A DNA stretch of 64,000 nt from Mycolicibacterium rhodesiae NBB3 (GTDB taxonomy: Bacteria > Actinomycetota > Actinomycetes > Mycobacteriales > Mycobacteriaceae). The notes under the pieces were generated by a model that had not been told where the DNA came from, did no database searches, and worked only from the letters and a program-made list of their open reading frames with translations. The translations under genes and the position numbers were made by a program. The stretch is taken from positions 3,224,001 through 3,288,000 of the forward strand of contig NC_016604.1 in the NCBI RefSeq assembly GCF_000230895.2, in the 5' to 3' direction. Positions within the stretch are counted from its first letter, which is position 1. The number at the start of each line of letters is the position of its first letter. This document shows, piece after piece, positions 17,047 to 25,911 of this stretch.

Positions 17047-18039
17047 ATGACTACACGCTTCCCCGACGCCGAGACCATTCGGTCGGCTCTGTCGCTTGCC
17101 GTTCGTGCTCCGTCTGTACACAACTCGCAACCGTGGTTATGGCGGGTGGGCGACGAAACCATCCATCTGTATGCCAATCCCGACCTGCACCTGCGTCACA
17201 CCGATCCGGACGCACGAGACTTGATGCTCAGCTGTGGTGCGACACTGAATCACTGCGCCATCGCCTTCGCTGCCTTGGGATGGCAATCGAAGATTCACCG
17301 GTTCCCCAATTCGGCGGATCCCAGCCACGTCGCGGCCGTGGAACTGTACCGGCATCCCGAGAGCGAGCTCGATGTGGCGTTGGCGGCCGCCATTCCGCGG
17401 CGGCGCACCGACCGGCGGCGCTACAGCTCATGGCTCGTGCCTCCGGGCGACGTCGTCTTGATGGGTGCGCGCGCGGCACGTGCGGGTGTGATGCTGCGCC
17501 GCATCGACGCATTGGGCAATCTGAATCGGCTCGTGGCCGACGCCGCCTGGCGGCACGCCGGCGACTCCGACTACTTGGCTGAAATAGCCACGTGGAGCGG
17601 ACGGCATGCGTCCACGGCCGGCGTGCCGGCACGCAGCATCCCTGAGGCCGGTCCGGCGGTCACGCCGCTGGCGCGGTCCTTTTCCGGGGGGATGCTCGCC
17701 GAAATTCCGGACGGAGACTCCCCCCATGACCATGCGATCGTCATCGCCCTAGGCACGGTCGCCGACGACGAGCTGTCACGGCTGCGCGCGGGAGAGGCCT
17801 CCAGCGTGGTGATGCTGACGGCGACCGCGCAGGGGTTGGCGAGTTGTCCGGTCACAGAACCGTTGGAGATCGTCGAGCTCCGCGAATCCGTACGGAAGGA
17901 CGTATTCGGAGACGACGGATATCCGCAGATGCTGCTGCGCATCGGCTGGTCACCTGTCAACGCGGATCCCCTGCCGTCGACGCCGCGTCGCGATATCTCG
18001 GAGGTGGTCACGCATCTCGACGGTTCACCGTTCAACTGA
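17047..18039 (+). CDS. Nitroreductase-like dormancy protein, Rv3131 type
   Basis: This is a 330-residue protein from ATG 17047 (the longer frame upstream lacks similarity). It has the Acg/Rv3131 hallmark VRAPSVHNSQPW near residue 18, RRRTDRR near 118, an internal WSGR motif and the C-terminal PQMLLRIGW. The family is a diverged FMN nitroreductase fold, and M. tuberculosis members are DosR-induced. Three more members lie in the window; the closest here is 25912-26907. Exact substrate and catalytic activity are unknown for the family, and some members are thought to sequester flavin. Confidence 0.85.
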   Translation: MTTRFPDAETIRSALSLAVRAPSVHNSQPWLWRVGDETIHLYANPDLHLRHTDPDARDLMLSCGATLNHCAIAFAALGWQSKIHRFPNSADPSHVAAVELYRHPESELDVALAAAIPRRRTDRRRYSSWLVPPGDVVLMGARAARAGVMLRRIDALGNLNRLVADAAWRHAGDSDYLAEIATWSGRHASTAGVPARSIPEAGPAVTPLARSFSGGMLAEIPDGDSPHDHAIVIALGTVADDELSRLRAGEASSVVMLTATAQGLASCPVTEPLEIVELRESVRKDVFGDDGYPQMLLRIGWSPVNADPLPSTPRRDISEVVTHLDGSPFN

Positions 18040-18235
18040 CCGGCGAAATCCAATCTGCTCCGGGTGGGTCGCATGCCTCGTAGGGCGCGACGCCACGCAA
18101 CCTACCGCCCTCGAAAGCGCCGAGGGCATAGAGATTTTCGGCTTCTTGGCAAGAAGCGGAAGCAACATTCCTCCCCGCCGAGGCCTTCTTCCAGTCGCAC
18201 AACGTCATCACCGTCGACCGGTCTGAGCCGGCGAA

Positions 18236-18251
18236 GTGATATCACCGGTGA
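18236..18251. repeat. Two overlapping perfect palindromes
   Basis: GTGATATCAC and TCACCGGTGA, each a perfect 10-bp palindrome, share four bases. They lie 17 bp upstream of the DosR-like box. They could be an operator for a second regulator; the GTGA/TCAC arms recall CRP-type half-sites but the spacing is not canonical. Confidence 0.45.
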
Positions 18252-18268
18252 CATTGGCCCACCGATGC

Positions 18269-18284
18269 GGGGCCATTGGCCCTT
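18269..18284 (+). promoter_or_regulatory. Putative DosR (DevR) box
   Basis: GGGGCCATTGGCCCTT is a GC-flanked palindrome of DosR-box shape (consensus GGGACTTTAGTCCC, 9 of 14 positions by eye). It precedes a homologue of the DosR-regulated Rv1733c. Confidence 0.6.
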
Positions 18285-18357
18285 GTCGGTCGCGCGGCCG
18301 GGTGGCCACGATCGGTATGTCGACGAGAGTGGCGCTTCGGCAACGCGAGGAGATGTG

Positions 18358-18939
18358 ATGCAAACCTTCACGGTGGGTTTCGGGCGCATCTGGTGGACCA
18401 AGGCGTTCGGTCGTAATGCCTTGGTGCGCAGCACCGACCGGGTCGAAGCCTGGGTAGGAATCGCGGCGGTCTTGATGGTGATCCTCGCGACACCGATAGC
18501 GGGGGCCATCGGTACTTCGGTACACGACGCGCACGCACAGCTTTACGTCACGCAGGCACAGACGAGGCAGCAGGTAACGGCTACCGCGATAGAGGCGGGC
18601 CGCCGTCACGTCGTACCCAATGAGATTTCGTACTCCGTGACTGCCACCTGGTTTGCGGCGGGACATGATCATGTCGACGTCATAGATTGGCCCAATCAGG
18701 CGAAAATCGATGATGAGCGACCAATCTGGGTCAACGCCGAAGGCGAACACGTGAAGCCGCCCCCAGGCCGGAGCAGGGCGGGAGCCGACGCGGTGGCGGC
18801 GGCGTTGTCCATCTGGCTCGGCGTGGCTGCGACCGCGGCTGCGTTTGTCTACGCGGCACGACTGATCCTTGATCGCCGACGGTCCCACGATTGGGATGGC
18901 GAGGTCTATGCCAACCACGGTGGACCGAGACATCACTAA
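18358..18939 (+). CDS. Rv1733c-like membrane protein
   Basis: This is a 193-residue protein from ATG 18358, 6 bp after GAGGAG. There are two membrane helices, near residues 35-55 and 145-165, flanking an extracytoplasmic segment. The motifs [14 protein letters not shown] and [11 protein letters not shown] match the M. tuberculosis Rv1733c pattern I recall (NPLVRGTDRLEA, QAQTRHPATAT). Rv1733c is one of the strongly DosR-induced antigens; its molecular role is unknown. It is followed closely by a universal stress protein gene, 31 bp away, probably in one operon. Confidence 0.85.
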   Translation: MQTFTVGFGRIWWTKAFGRNALVRSTDRVEAWVGIAAVLMVILATPIAGAIGTSVHDAHAQLYVTQAQTRQQVTATAIEAGRRHVVPNEISYSVTATWFAAGHDHVDVIDWPNQAKIDDERPIWVNAEGEHVKPPPGRSRAGADAVAAALSIWLGVAATAAAFVYAARLILDRRRSHDWDGEVYANHGGPRHH

Positions 18940-18970
18940 GCGGCGGCATGTACACCGAAGGAGTAAGCAA

Positions 18971-19861
18971 ATGTCAATGACAACTGAGCATTACGGAATA
19001 ATCGTCGGTGTCGACGGTTCGCCCCCTTCGGCGGCGGCTGTCGACTGGGCGGCGCGCGAAGCGAAGTTGCACGATCTGCCGCTCACGCTCGTCCACGTCA
19101 TCGAGACACCAATGGTTCGGACCCGGCCCGAGATACCCATGCCGCCCCAACTCGTCACCCGTCTCCAACGCAACGGTGAGGAGCTCTTGCGCGAAGCTCG
19201 AAGCTCCGTCGAGGCGGGTGCCGACGGCTCACCGCCGAAACGAGTGGACACCGAGCTGATTGCCGCGGGTGTCCTGCCCACGCTCATCGACCTGTCCAAG
19301 GAGGCGGCGATGATCGCGGTCGGCTGCCGCGGACTGGGTGCGATCGAACGACGCCTGCTGGGGTCGGTGAGCACTGGCCTGATCCGCCACGCCAGTTGCC
19401 CGGTCGCCGTCATCCACGATGAGGGGACGTCGATTGGGTACCCCGCGAACGCGCCCGTCGTCGTGGGGATCGACGGTTCGCCGGTCTCGGAATCAGCGAC
19501 TGCCGTCGCTTTCGATGAGGCATCTCGGCGCGGTGCCGATCTGGTCGCGGTCCACGCATGGTCTGACTTCGGAATCGCGGAGTTGCCGGGTGTCGAACCG
19601 TCAGATGTGCAGAAGGAAGCCGAGGAAGCGCTCGGCGAGCGGCTCGCCGGTTGGCAGGAGCGCTACCCCGATGTTGCGGTTCGTCGGGTGGTGGTGCTCG
19701 ACAGTCCCGCCCGCCAGCTGCTCGAGCAATCGGAGGCTGCACAACTCACTGTCGTCGGTAGCCATGGCCGGGGCGGCTTCGCCGGGATGCTGCTCGGCTC
19801 GGTCAGCACAGCGGTCGCCGAATCGGCACGCACGCCGGTGATCGTCGTGCGACAGATTTGA
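18971..19861 (+). CDS. Universal stress protein, tandem USP domains
   Basis: This 296-residue protein starts at ATG 18971 after GAAGGAG. It has two complete USP domains. The first runs from GVDGSPPS (residue about 13) to the nucleotide-loop motif [14 protein letters not shown]. The second runs from GIDGSPVS (about 160) to [17 protein letters not shown]. Both keep the G2xG9xGS pattern of ATP-binding USPs. It is cotranscribed with the Rv1733c-like gene and convergent with devR, 5 bp away. In M. tuberculosis such proteins belong to the DosR regulon. Confidence 0.9.
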   Translation: MSMTTEHYGIIVGVDGSPPSAAAVDWAAREAKLHDLPLTLVHVIETPMVRTRPEIPMPPQLVTRLQRNGEELLREARSSVEAGADGSPPKRVDTELIAAGVLPTLIDLSKEAAMIAVGCRGLGAIERRLLGSVSTGLIRHASCPVAVIHDEGTSIGYPANAPVVVGIDGSPVSESATAVAFDEASRRGADLVAVHAWSDFGIAELPGVEPSDVQKEAEEALGERLAGWQERYPDVAVRRVVVLDSPARQLLEQSEAAQLTVVGSHGRGGFAGMLLGSVSTAVAESARTPVIVVRQI

Positions 19862-19866
19862 TCGAC

Positions 19867-20517
19867 CTACTCTTCCGGGCGGCGGTGACTCTGGTCCAGT
19901 TTGGATACGAACACCGCCGCTTGAGTGCGACGTTCCATCCCGAGCTTGGCCAACAACCGGGATACGTAGTTCTTCACCGTCTTCTCGGCGAGGAACATTC
20001 TGGCGGCTATCTGCTTGTTGGTCAGGCCTTCACCCAGCAAGTCGAGGAGTACCCGTTCCTGGTCGCTGAGTCCGGACAGCGGATCCGATCGCTCGGCGGC
20101 CCCGCGCAGCTTGGCCATCAGTGCGGCCGCGGCCCTGTTGTCGAGCAGCGAGCGTCCGGCGCCGACATCCTTGATCGCCTGAGCGAGCTCCATCCCCTTG
20201 ATGTCCTTGACGACATAACCGCTGGCGCCGGCCAGGATCGCATCCAGCATCGCCTCATCGGAGGTGAACGAGGTCAGCATGAGGCACCGAAGATTGGGCA
20301 GCCGGGACAGCAGGTCGCGGCACAATTCGATGCCATTGCCGTCGGGCAGCCGGACGTCGAGCACTGCGACGTCGGGTTGCAGGGCAGGTATCCGAGCCAA
20401 TGCCTGCGCGACCGAGCCGGCCTCCCCGATGACCTCCAGTTCCGGATCGGCGTTGAGGAGATCGATCAGCCCTCGTCGGACGACCTCGTGGTCATCGACG
20501 AGAAAGACCTTCACCAT
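19867..20517 (-). CDS. devR: Dormancy response regulator DosR/DevR
   Basis: This 216-residue NarL-family regulator has a receiver domain at residues 1-120, with DD at 8-9, phosphoacceptor Asp54 in [10 protein letters not shown] and Lys104 in VVKDIKG. A LuxR-type HTH follows at about 148-205: [22 protein letters not shown], then [25 protein letters not shown]. Most blocks are identical to M. tuberculosis DosR as I recall it. It is preceded by a USP gene (42-bp gap), matching the Rv3134c-devR order, but no sensor kinase follows. The DosT-like kinase lies 12 kb away. Confidence 0.96.
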   Translation of the reverse strand: MVKVFLVDDHEVVRRGLIDLLNADPELEVIGEAGSVAQALARIPALQPDVAVLDVRLPDGNGIELCRDLLSRLPNLRCLMLTSFTSDEAMLDAILAGASGYVVKDIKGMELAQAIKDVGAGRSLLDNRAAAALMAKLRGAAERSDPLSGLSDQERVLLDLLGEGLTNKQIAARMFLAEKTVKNYVSRLLAKLGMERRTQAAVFVSKLDQSHRRPEE

Positions 20518-20559
20518 GTGAAGCCTTTCGTAGGTTCTGCCGAGTCGTATAGGTAGTGC

Positions 20560-21423
20560 TCACAATACGTTCCGGGGTTCGCAGATCAATACCGAACAAC
20601 CGGCTTCGTGCAATGCTGCGAAGCCGGGCGGGCCGACGAACTCTCTGATCCCGTGGGCGCGGTCCCGACCGACGACGAGTGTCTGGATCGTGCCGGCATT
20701 TTTTGCCAGATAGTTGAGGGTGTTGCCGTGTACGGCCACCGTGTGGACATCGAGGTCGGCACAACGCTTCTTCCAGTGGGCAACGCGTCGGTCGAGTTCT
20801 GCCTTGGCGATCCGGTTTCGCTCGGCGACGGCCCGGCGGTCATATATGTCGGTGAATCGCGACTGCCAGGTCGTCAGCACTCGAAGCGGCGCGTCCCGCA
20901 GCCGCGCCTCATCCAGTCCGCGTAGCAGGACAGCGTCGCTGTCTTCGGTTGCATCCAGGTCGGCTACCACCCAGCCGCGCCGCACAGGATCGTGACCGCG
21001 GACGACTGCCACCGGACAGTGTGACGCCGATGCCAACGCTGCCGCGGTGGCGCCGACGGTGCCCTGGGCGCCGGAGTTGAGTCCAATAGAGCCGACACAC
21101 AAGAGGGCGGCCCCCCGGGACGCCTCCAATAGCGCCTGCGTCGGGCGATTCTGCAGAATCTCTGCTTCGATCTTGACGGGCTTCTCCATGGATTCGACAG
21201 CGGTGAACGCATACCGAACGGCGCATTCGGCGGCTGCGAGATCGCGGTTCGCCTTGTCGAGAAAACCGCTTGTGCTCTGGCTTGGCTGAATCGCGTAAAC
21301 CAGCCGCAAGGGAATGTCGCGATCGACTGCCTCGTCGACCGCCCACAACGCCGCATCGAGCGCGGGCCGTGATCCGTCGATGCCGACGACGACGGTGGGG
21401 GGTGGTCGGCGGTGATCTCGCAC
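20560..21423 (-). CDS. Universal stress protein in the Rv3134c position
   Basis: This 287-residue protein starts at GTG 21423. It has two USP-type domains: GIDGSRPALDAALWAVDEA at the N-terminus, a first-domain loop near VGSIGLNSG (degenerate), and a second domain ending VGRDRAHGIREFVGPPG with a modified nucleotide loop. ATP binding is therefore doubtful in at least one half. It lies directly upstream of devR with 42 bp between, as Rv3134c does in M. tuberculosis, and a strong DosR-like box sits about 36-49 bp before its start. This implies autoregulation of devR. Confidence 0.88.
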   Translation of the reverse strand: MRDHRRPPPTVVVGIDGSRPALDAALWAVDEAVDRDIPLRLVYAIQPSQSTSGFLDKANRDLAAAECAVRYAFTAVESMEKPVKIEAEILQNRPTQALLEASRGAALLCVGSIGLNSGAQGTVGATAAALASASHCPVAVVRGHDPVRRGWVVADLDATEDSDAVLLRGLDEARLRDAPLRVLTTWQSRFTDIYDRRAVAERNRIAKAELDRRVAHWKKRCADLDVHTVAVHGNTLNYLAKNAGTIQTLVVGRDRAHGIREFVGPPGFAALHEAGCSVLICEPRNVL

Positions 21424-21458
21424 GATGCGACGTTATCCGCGGCATGGTCCCCGGCTCA

Positions 21459-21472
21459 GGGGCGAAGGTCCC
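21459..21472 (-). promoter_or_regulatory. Putative DosR box of the usp-devR operon
   Basis: Read on the minus strand, GGGACCTTCGCCCC matches the DosR consensus at 11 of 14 positions by eye. A weaker half-site (AGGGACCAATAG on the same strand, about 21483-21494) lies just upstream, inside the 3' end of acg. A primary plus secondary box arrangement is known at the M. tuberculosis Rv3134c promoter. Confidence 0.7.
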
Positions 21473-21482
21473 TGCTATCCGG

Positions 21483-22478
21483 CTATTGGTCCCTGGGCCG
21501 GACTTCGAAGACGTCGTCGATCGGGCGACGGGGGGTTGCCGGAGGAAGGTCTTCCAGCGGCGGAGCAAGACCGACGCGGATCAACGCCTGGGGGGTGGTG
21601 GGCTGGTCTATCAACGTCGAGACGATCTCGCGGCTCGCACCCAGTTCGGTGATGTGGGTCAAGGTGCAGGTGGCCAGCCCGGCCATCGTGGCGTCCAGCA
21701 ATACCGCCGAGAGTGCCTCGCCGCACTGCAGCACGCTGGCGCGTTCGGTGTCGTAAGTGGACAGCACCAGGATCCTGGAGTGATCCTGACCATAGGAAGG
21801 CCGTCGGTCTTCGTTTCGGGTGACGGGGAAGTTGCGCTCGACATCCACCCGGTCGCTCTCGGATGCCGATAACAATGAACTTCCCGGGACACCTTCCTCT
21901 GTCTCGTAACCCCCTGTCCACCAGGATAGTTCGGCGTGATAGGACGTATCGTAGAGGCGCAGGGACTCGGTCAGCTGCGACGCTTCTGCGAGTTCCGCGC
22001 GTAGTTCGTCGGGAATGACGTCGAGGCGCACCGCGTCTCCGGTGACAGTCCTACTCAGAAGTGACTCGACCGACTCCCGATCCTGCGGTTCCGCGAACGG
22101 CAACCGGTCGGTACGGCGCAGCAGTATGGCGTCCGCGCGTCGGCGGTGTCCGTCGGTGACGAATTCCATCGGGGTGAAGTCGATCGACGCGAGATGCACG
22201 AGATTGTTGGGGTTGGGGAACAGGTCGACGTTGGCGGTCCAGCCCGCGGCCGCCATGGCAACCCGGAAATGATCTAGTACTGCACCGCAGCTGATCAGCG
22301 CCTCGCGCCCGGAGCGATCAGTAGAGTACAGAACGCGATTCTTGTCCAGGAACAGCTGAACCGCACCGTCCTCATCGAGGACCCACCGCCACGGTTGACT
22401 GTTGTGCAGCGAGGGGGCCCTGCACGCGAGCTGCAGAGCGCTTCTGATGACCTCGGTATCGACCATGATGGCAGGCAT
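21483..22478 (-). CDS. acg: Acg (Rv2032)-type nitroreductase-like protein
   Basis: This 331-residue protein has the family block LACRAPSLHNSQPWRW at residue 18 and the Rv2032-like stretches LRRTDRLPFAEP, LYDTSYHAELSWWTGG, LSTYDTERASVLQCGEALSAVLL and TCTLTHITELGASREIV. These follow M. tuberculosis Acg closely. The fold is a diverged FMN nitroreductase; Acg is reported as DosR-controlled and needed in infection, with no proven reaction. The ATG at 22478 follows GAGG at 5 bp. A 21-bp tandem repeat and a DosR-like box lie upstream, shared with the divergent gene at 22627. Confidence 0.92.
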   Translation of the reverse strand: MPAIMVDTEVIRSALQLACRAPSLHNSQPWRWVLDEDGAVQLFLDKNRVLYSTDRSGREALISCGAVLDHFRVAMAAAGWTANVDLFPNPNNLVHLASIDFTPMEFVTDGHRRRADAILLRRTDRLPFAEPQDRESVESLLSRTVTGDAVRLDVIPDELRAELAEASQLTESLRLYDTSYHAELSWWTGGYETEEGVPGSSLLSASESDRVDVERNFPVTRNEDRRPSYGQDHSRILVLSTYDTERASVLQCGEALSAVLLDATMAGLATCTLTHITELGASREIVSTLIDQPTTPQALIRVGLAPPLEDLPPATPRRPIDDVFEVRPRDQ

Positions 22479-22490
22479 CGCGACCTCAAC

Positions 22491-22532
22491 TTTCTCTTAC
22501 GCCAACCCTCGTTTCTCTTACCCCAACCCTCG
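22491..22532. repeat. Tandem 21-bp direct repeat upstream of acg
   Basis: Two adjacent 21-bp units (22491-22511 and 22512-22532) differ at one base: TTTCTCTTAC then G/C, then CCAACCCTCG. Two helical turns per unit would place a bound protein on one DNA face. It lies 13 bp before the acg start, so it could act in the promoter or in the 5' leader. Confidence 0.8.
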
Positions 22533-22576
22533 GCGCCTGCGTTGCCGGCGACCAGGGTCAATGGTTGAGGAAGGCG

Positions 22577-22590
22577 GGGTCTTAGGACCC
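22577..22590. promoter_or_regulatory. Putative DosR box between divergent genes
   Basis: GGGTCTTAGGACCC is nearly palindromic and matches the DosR consensus at 10 of 14 positions. It is 37 bp from the ATG at 22627 and about 100 bp from acg, so it could serve both genes. Confidence 0.6.
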
Positions 22591-22626
22591 TTGGTGCGCG
22601 GGTGAAGTGCGGGAAGTCTTGGCGGC

Positions 22627-24129
22627 ATGACTGGTATCCCGGCGACTCTTGCTGCGGCGACAGAGTCCCGCGTGAAGGCCGGCGACCTCGACGCCCGTGT
22701 GCGCGAGACGCACACGGGAATCGTCTTTCTCGCCGGAGACCGGGCCTATAAAGCCAAGAAGGCAATCGCGACGGACTTCCTGGACTTCAGCACCCCCGAA
22801 CTCCGTGAGCATGCATGCGTGCGCGAACTCGAACTCAATCGACGGCTCGCTCCCGACAGCTACATCGGTGTCGCGCACTTCAACGCACCGGGAAGCGATC
22901 ATGGTGAGCCGGTGATCGTCATGCGTCGCTATCCCGATGACGCCCGCTTGGCATCGCTGGTGAAGAACAGCGAGCCTGTGCATCATCACTTGTGCGTGAT
23001 CGCCGAGAAACTCGCGCGCTTTCATGAAGACGCAACACGAAGTCCGGCGATCGACGCAGAAGGTGCGCCCAGCGCGATATCAGAACGTTGGCACCAGAAC
23101 CTGGTTGAACTGGAACGACTGTCCGACGGCATCGTGCCACGGGAGTCCACCCACGAGGTGGCGCAGCTGGCGCAACGTTACATATCGGGTCGCGGTGCGC
23201 TGTTCACTCAACGCGTCACCGACCGTCGCGTCGTCGACGGGCACGCTGACCTGCTGGCAGACGACATATTCTGCACTCCAGAGGGCCCGGCGATGCTCGA
23301 CTGCCTGGAGTTCGACGACCGCCTGCGCTATGTCGACGGTATGGACGACGCGGCCTTCCTGGCAATGGATCTCGAATTTCTCGGCCGTCGAGACCTCGGC
23401 GACCTCTTGCTCGAGGAGTACAGTCGTCGCGCCCGTGACCTCGCGCCGCGGTCGCTCAAAGATTTCTACATCGCCTACCGGGCTACGGTGAGAGCAAAGG
23501 TCGATTGCATCAGGGTGGCGCAGGGACATCAAGACGCGACCGCCGATGCACGACGACATCTCTACCTTGCGCTGCTGCACCTCCGAGCGGGCGCGGTCCG
23601 ACTCGTGCGGATAGGCGGCGGTCCCGGCACCGGCAAGACGACACTGGCGCGCGCAGTGGCACAGGAACTCGGAGCGCAGGTGATATCCACGGACGAAGTG
23701 CGCCGAGAACTGATGCGGGACAACACGATCACAGGACAGGCGGGTGAACTGAACTCGGGTCTGTACAACGCGCAGAACATCTCCGCGGTTTACGAGGAAG
23801 TATTACGACGCACGCGCAGTCTACTCACCGGAGGAACATCGGTGATTCTCGACGGAACCTGGCGCGACCCCCTGCAACGTCGGCGAGCACAAGAGGTGGC
23901 AGACGATGCCGCCGCGCCGATTGTCGAATTCGTGTGCACACTTCCCGTGGAAGAGGCCGCCGTGAGGATCGTCAACCGGCCGACGTCCAGCTCGGACGTC
24001 ACGCCCGAGATCGCGGCCGCGTTGGCGGCGAGCGACACCGAGCCAGATGCGGGTCATCGGATCGACACCAGTCGGCCGCTGGCCGAATCGGTCGCTGAAG
24101 TACAACAGAAATGCTGCTTCGCGATTTAG
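22627..24129 (+). CDS. Rv2004c-like protein: phosphotransferase-type domain fused to P-loop kinase
   Basis: In this 500-residue protein, residues about 30-310 resemble aminoglycoside-phosphotransferase-like folds, with HADLLADDIFCTPEG and CLEFDDRLRYVDGMDD. Residues about 330-490 form a P-loop kinase with Walker A GGGPGTGKTT, then STDEVRREL, and ILDGTWRDPLQR. Rv2004c of M. tuberculosis has the same two-part build and belongs to the DosR regulon; substrates are unknown. The gene follows a DosR-like box by 37 bp and is 17 bp upstream of a USP gene, probably one operon. Confidence 0.85.
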   Translation: MTGIPATLAAATESRVKAGDLDARVRETHTGIVFLAGDRAYKAKKAIATDFLDFSTPELREHACVRELELNRRLAPDSYIGVAHFNAPGSDHGEPVIVMRRYPDDARLASLVKNSEPVHHHLCVIAEKLARFHEDATRSPAIDAEGAPSAISERWHQNLVELERLSDGIVPRESTHEVAQLAQRYISGRGALFTQRVTDRRVVDGHADLLADDIFCTPEGPAMLDCLEFDDRLRYVDGMDDAAFLAMDLEFLGRRDLGDLLLEEYSRRARDLAPRSLKDFYIAYRATVRAKVDCIRVAQGHQDATADARRHLYLALLHLRAGAVRLVRIGGGPGTGKTTLARAVAQELGAQVISTDEVRRELMRDNTITGQAGELNSGLYNAQNISAVYEEVLRRTRSLLTGGTSVILDGTWRDPLQRRRAQEVADDAAAPIVEFVCTLPVEEAAVRIVNRPTSSSDVTPEIAAALAASDTEPDAGHRIDTSRPLAESVAEVQQKCCFAI

Positions 24130-24146
24130 CAGGAAAGGGAAGCACA

Positions 24147-25013
24147 GTGGAACAACCTGTCAAGACGCCTGTCGTCGTGGGTATCGACGGTTCGAAACAT
24201 GCTATCCGCGCTGCCATTTGGGCAGTCGATGAAGCAGTGAGCAGGGACACGCCATTACTGCTGATGGCCGTGATCGATCGCCGTTCGCACCATCGCGATC
24301 GCGAATATGAGCGGGCGCAGGCTGCACTTCACCGGGCGTGGAAAGCCGCGGAGGAAACCGGACAGCCCGTCAAACTCGAATCCAATGTTGTCGAAGGTGA
24401 CCCCGTCACCGAGTTGATCGAGGTCTCACGGACGGCGGAGATGGTGTGTGTGGGAGCGCGGGGGACCGGTGACTCCGTACATCACGACCCCGGCTCAGTT
24501 GCGGTTGCCCTGGCGCAGGGGGCCTTCGCACCCGTAGCCATCGTTCAACGCCGACATACCCGTAAGCGGTCCGGCGCCGGGCAGTGGGTGGTGGCGGCTC
24601 TGGAGACAGCCACCGGCTCCCATGCGGTGCTGGACACTGCCTTCGTCGAGGCGGTACTCCGCAAAGCCCCGGTGCTGGCGCTGACACCCTGGTCGGCGAC
24701 TGGAATCCCCAAAGCTGTTCTGCACGAGAGTATTCGGGACAAACTGGATCAGTACCTCGCGGAAGCCGACGACGACGTCGAGATCCAGATGTCCACATTG
24801 CCGATGTCCGACCACATCGCCAACCTGATCGAGCAGAGTGCTGACATCGACCAATTGGTCATCATCGGGCCCGATGACCCGGGTTTCGTGACTGATGTCA
24901 TCGACCCGAAGCTGCGGAAGAAACTTCGTCATACCGACTGCTCGATTCTCATCCTTCGTCACCGGGCCGACCGCGATGCGGAACAGGAGGAAATGTCTCC
25001 CAATCCAGCGTGA
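24147..25013 (+). CDS. Universal stress protein, tandem domains
   Basis: This is a 288-residue protein; GTG 24147 is chosen because AGGAAAGGGAAG precedes it by a few bases. The first USP domain begins GIDGSKHAIRAAIWAVDEA and its loop is VGARGTGDSVHHDPGSVA. The second half (VVAALETATGSHAVLDTAF … IIGPDDPGFV) lacks a standard nucleotide loop. It resembles the stress proteins that accompany devR. It follows the Rv2004c-like gene by 17 bp and likely shares its promoter. Confidence 0.85.
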   Translation: MEQPVKTPVVVGIDGSKHAIRAAIWAVDEAVSRDTPLLLMAVIDRRSHHRDREYERAQAALHRAWKAAEETGQPVKLESNVVEGDPVTELIEVSRTAEMVCVGARGTGDSVHHDPGSVAVALAQGAFAPVAIVQRRHTRKRSGAGQWVVAALETATGSHAVLDTAFVEAVLRKAPVLALTPWSATGIPKAVLHESIRDKLDQYLAEADDDVEIQMSTLPMSDHIANLIEQSADIDQLVIIGPDDPGFVTDVIDPKLRKKLRHTDCSILILRHRADRDAEQEEMSPNPA

Positions 25014-25027
25014 AGGCCAAGTGCGCG

Positions 25028-25041
25028 ATGACTTTCGGCCC
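25028..25041. promoter_or_regulatory. Putative DosR box of the hibernation-factor gene
   Basis: ATGACTTTCGGCCC matches the consensus at 10 of 14 positions and lies 35 bp before the GTG at 25077. Confidence 0.5.
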
Positions 25042-25076
25042 TGGTCGTCAGGTTATGCCCTGCGTAGGAAGGATTT

Positions 25077-25877
25077 GTGAAGCAAAAAGTGGAACCGCGA
25101 GATGTTGAGATCGACGTGACCACGCATGGCCGCCTGCCGGGTGCGGCCGACTACGCGCGGAAGAAGATCGGTGTCCTGGGCAGATACACCGATCAGCGAA
25201 TCCTGCATGCCCGTGTCAGGCTCACCGAGCATGCCGATCCAGCCGTGCAACGCCCGGTCGTGGCGCAGGCGAATCTGGACGTGGACGGGCGAATGGTTCG
25301 CGCCCAGGCCGACGGGAGCACGGCCAACGAAGCCATAGACCGGCTTGACGCGCGGCTGCGGCAACGCCTGCAACGGGTTTCAGACCACTGGCAGGCGCGG
25401 CGGGGCGGACTGCCCGGCGATGAACCGCATCAGTGGCGGCACGAGTCCGAGCCCACCCACCGGCCGAACTACTTCCCGCGGCCCGTCGAGGAGCGCCGCA
25501 TCGTTCGTCGCAAATCGTTTACCCCGGCGCCCTGCTCGGTCGATGAAGCAGCCCTCGAGATGGAACTGCTCGACTATGACTTCCACATGTTCACCGAGGA
25601 AGGCACCGGAGTCATCGGCGTCCTGTATCGCGGTGAGCCTGGCACCTACCGGCTGGCGCTCGTAATGCCCGCAATGGCAGATCAACTGGCTCCCTACGAG
25701 CTGCCATTGACCATCAGTTCACAGCCTGCACCCTGTATCACCATCGACGAAGCCGTTGTTCGGCTTGGCATTCTCGGACTGCCGTTCCTGTTCTTCATCG
25801 ACGCCGCCCAAGGCCGCGCCAGCGTGCTGTACCACCGCTACGACGGGCACTATGGTCTGATCACCCCGGCAGGCTAG
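25077..25877 (+). CDS. Dormancy-associated ribosome hibernation factor, Rv0079-like
   Basis: This 266-residue protein starts at GTG 25077 after AGGAAGGAT. Residues about 8-105 show the HPF/YfiA ribosome-binding pattern (DVEIDVTTHG … ARVRLTEHAD … VDGRMVRAQADGSTANEAIDRLDARLRQRLQR). The C-terminal half contains two degenerate long-HPF tail domains (MELLDYDFHMFTEEGTGVIGVLYR … IDEAVVRLGILGLPFLFFIDA). Long HPFs dimerise 70S ribosomes, and Rv0079 is a DosR-regulated translation inhibitor. A DosR-like box precedes the gene. Confidence 0.87.
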   Translation: MKQKVEPRDVEIDVTTHGRLPGAADYARKKIGVLGRYTDQRILHARVRLTEHADPAVQRPVVAQANLDVDGRMVRAQADGSTANEAIDRLDARLRQRLQRVSDHWQARRGGLPGDEPHQWRHESEPTHRPNYFPRPVEERRIVRRKSFTPAPCSVDEAALEMELLDYDFHMFTEEGTGVIGVLYRGEPGTYRLALVMPAMADQLAPYELPLTISSQPAPCITIDEAVVRLGILGLPFLFFIDAAQGRASVLYHRYDGHYGLITPAG

Positions 25878-25911
25878 TGCCGGCACCGTGCCACATCAGT
25901 CGCACGGCACC

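Larger units (their letters stand above)
18040..18357. promoter_or_regulatory. Promoter region of the Rv1733c-like gene
   Basis: No gene is seen. The stretch holds two overlapping palindromes (18236-18251) and a DosR-box-like palindrome (18269-18284) about 75-90 bp upstream of the ATG at 18358, plus the ribosome site GAGGAG at 18346-18351. Confidence 0.6.

Noticed and set aside
25878..25911. Inverted repeats (GTGCC/GGCAC) between two convergent genes as a terminator
   Set aside because: Arms are only 5-6 bp with a long loop and no T-run; too weak to call.
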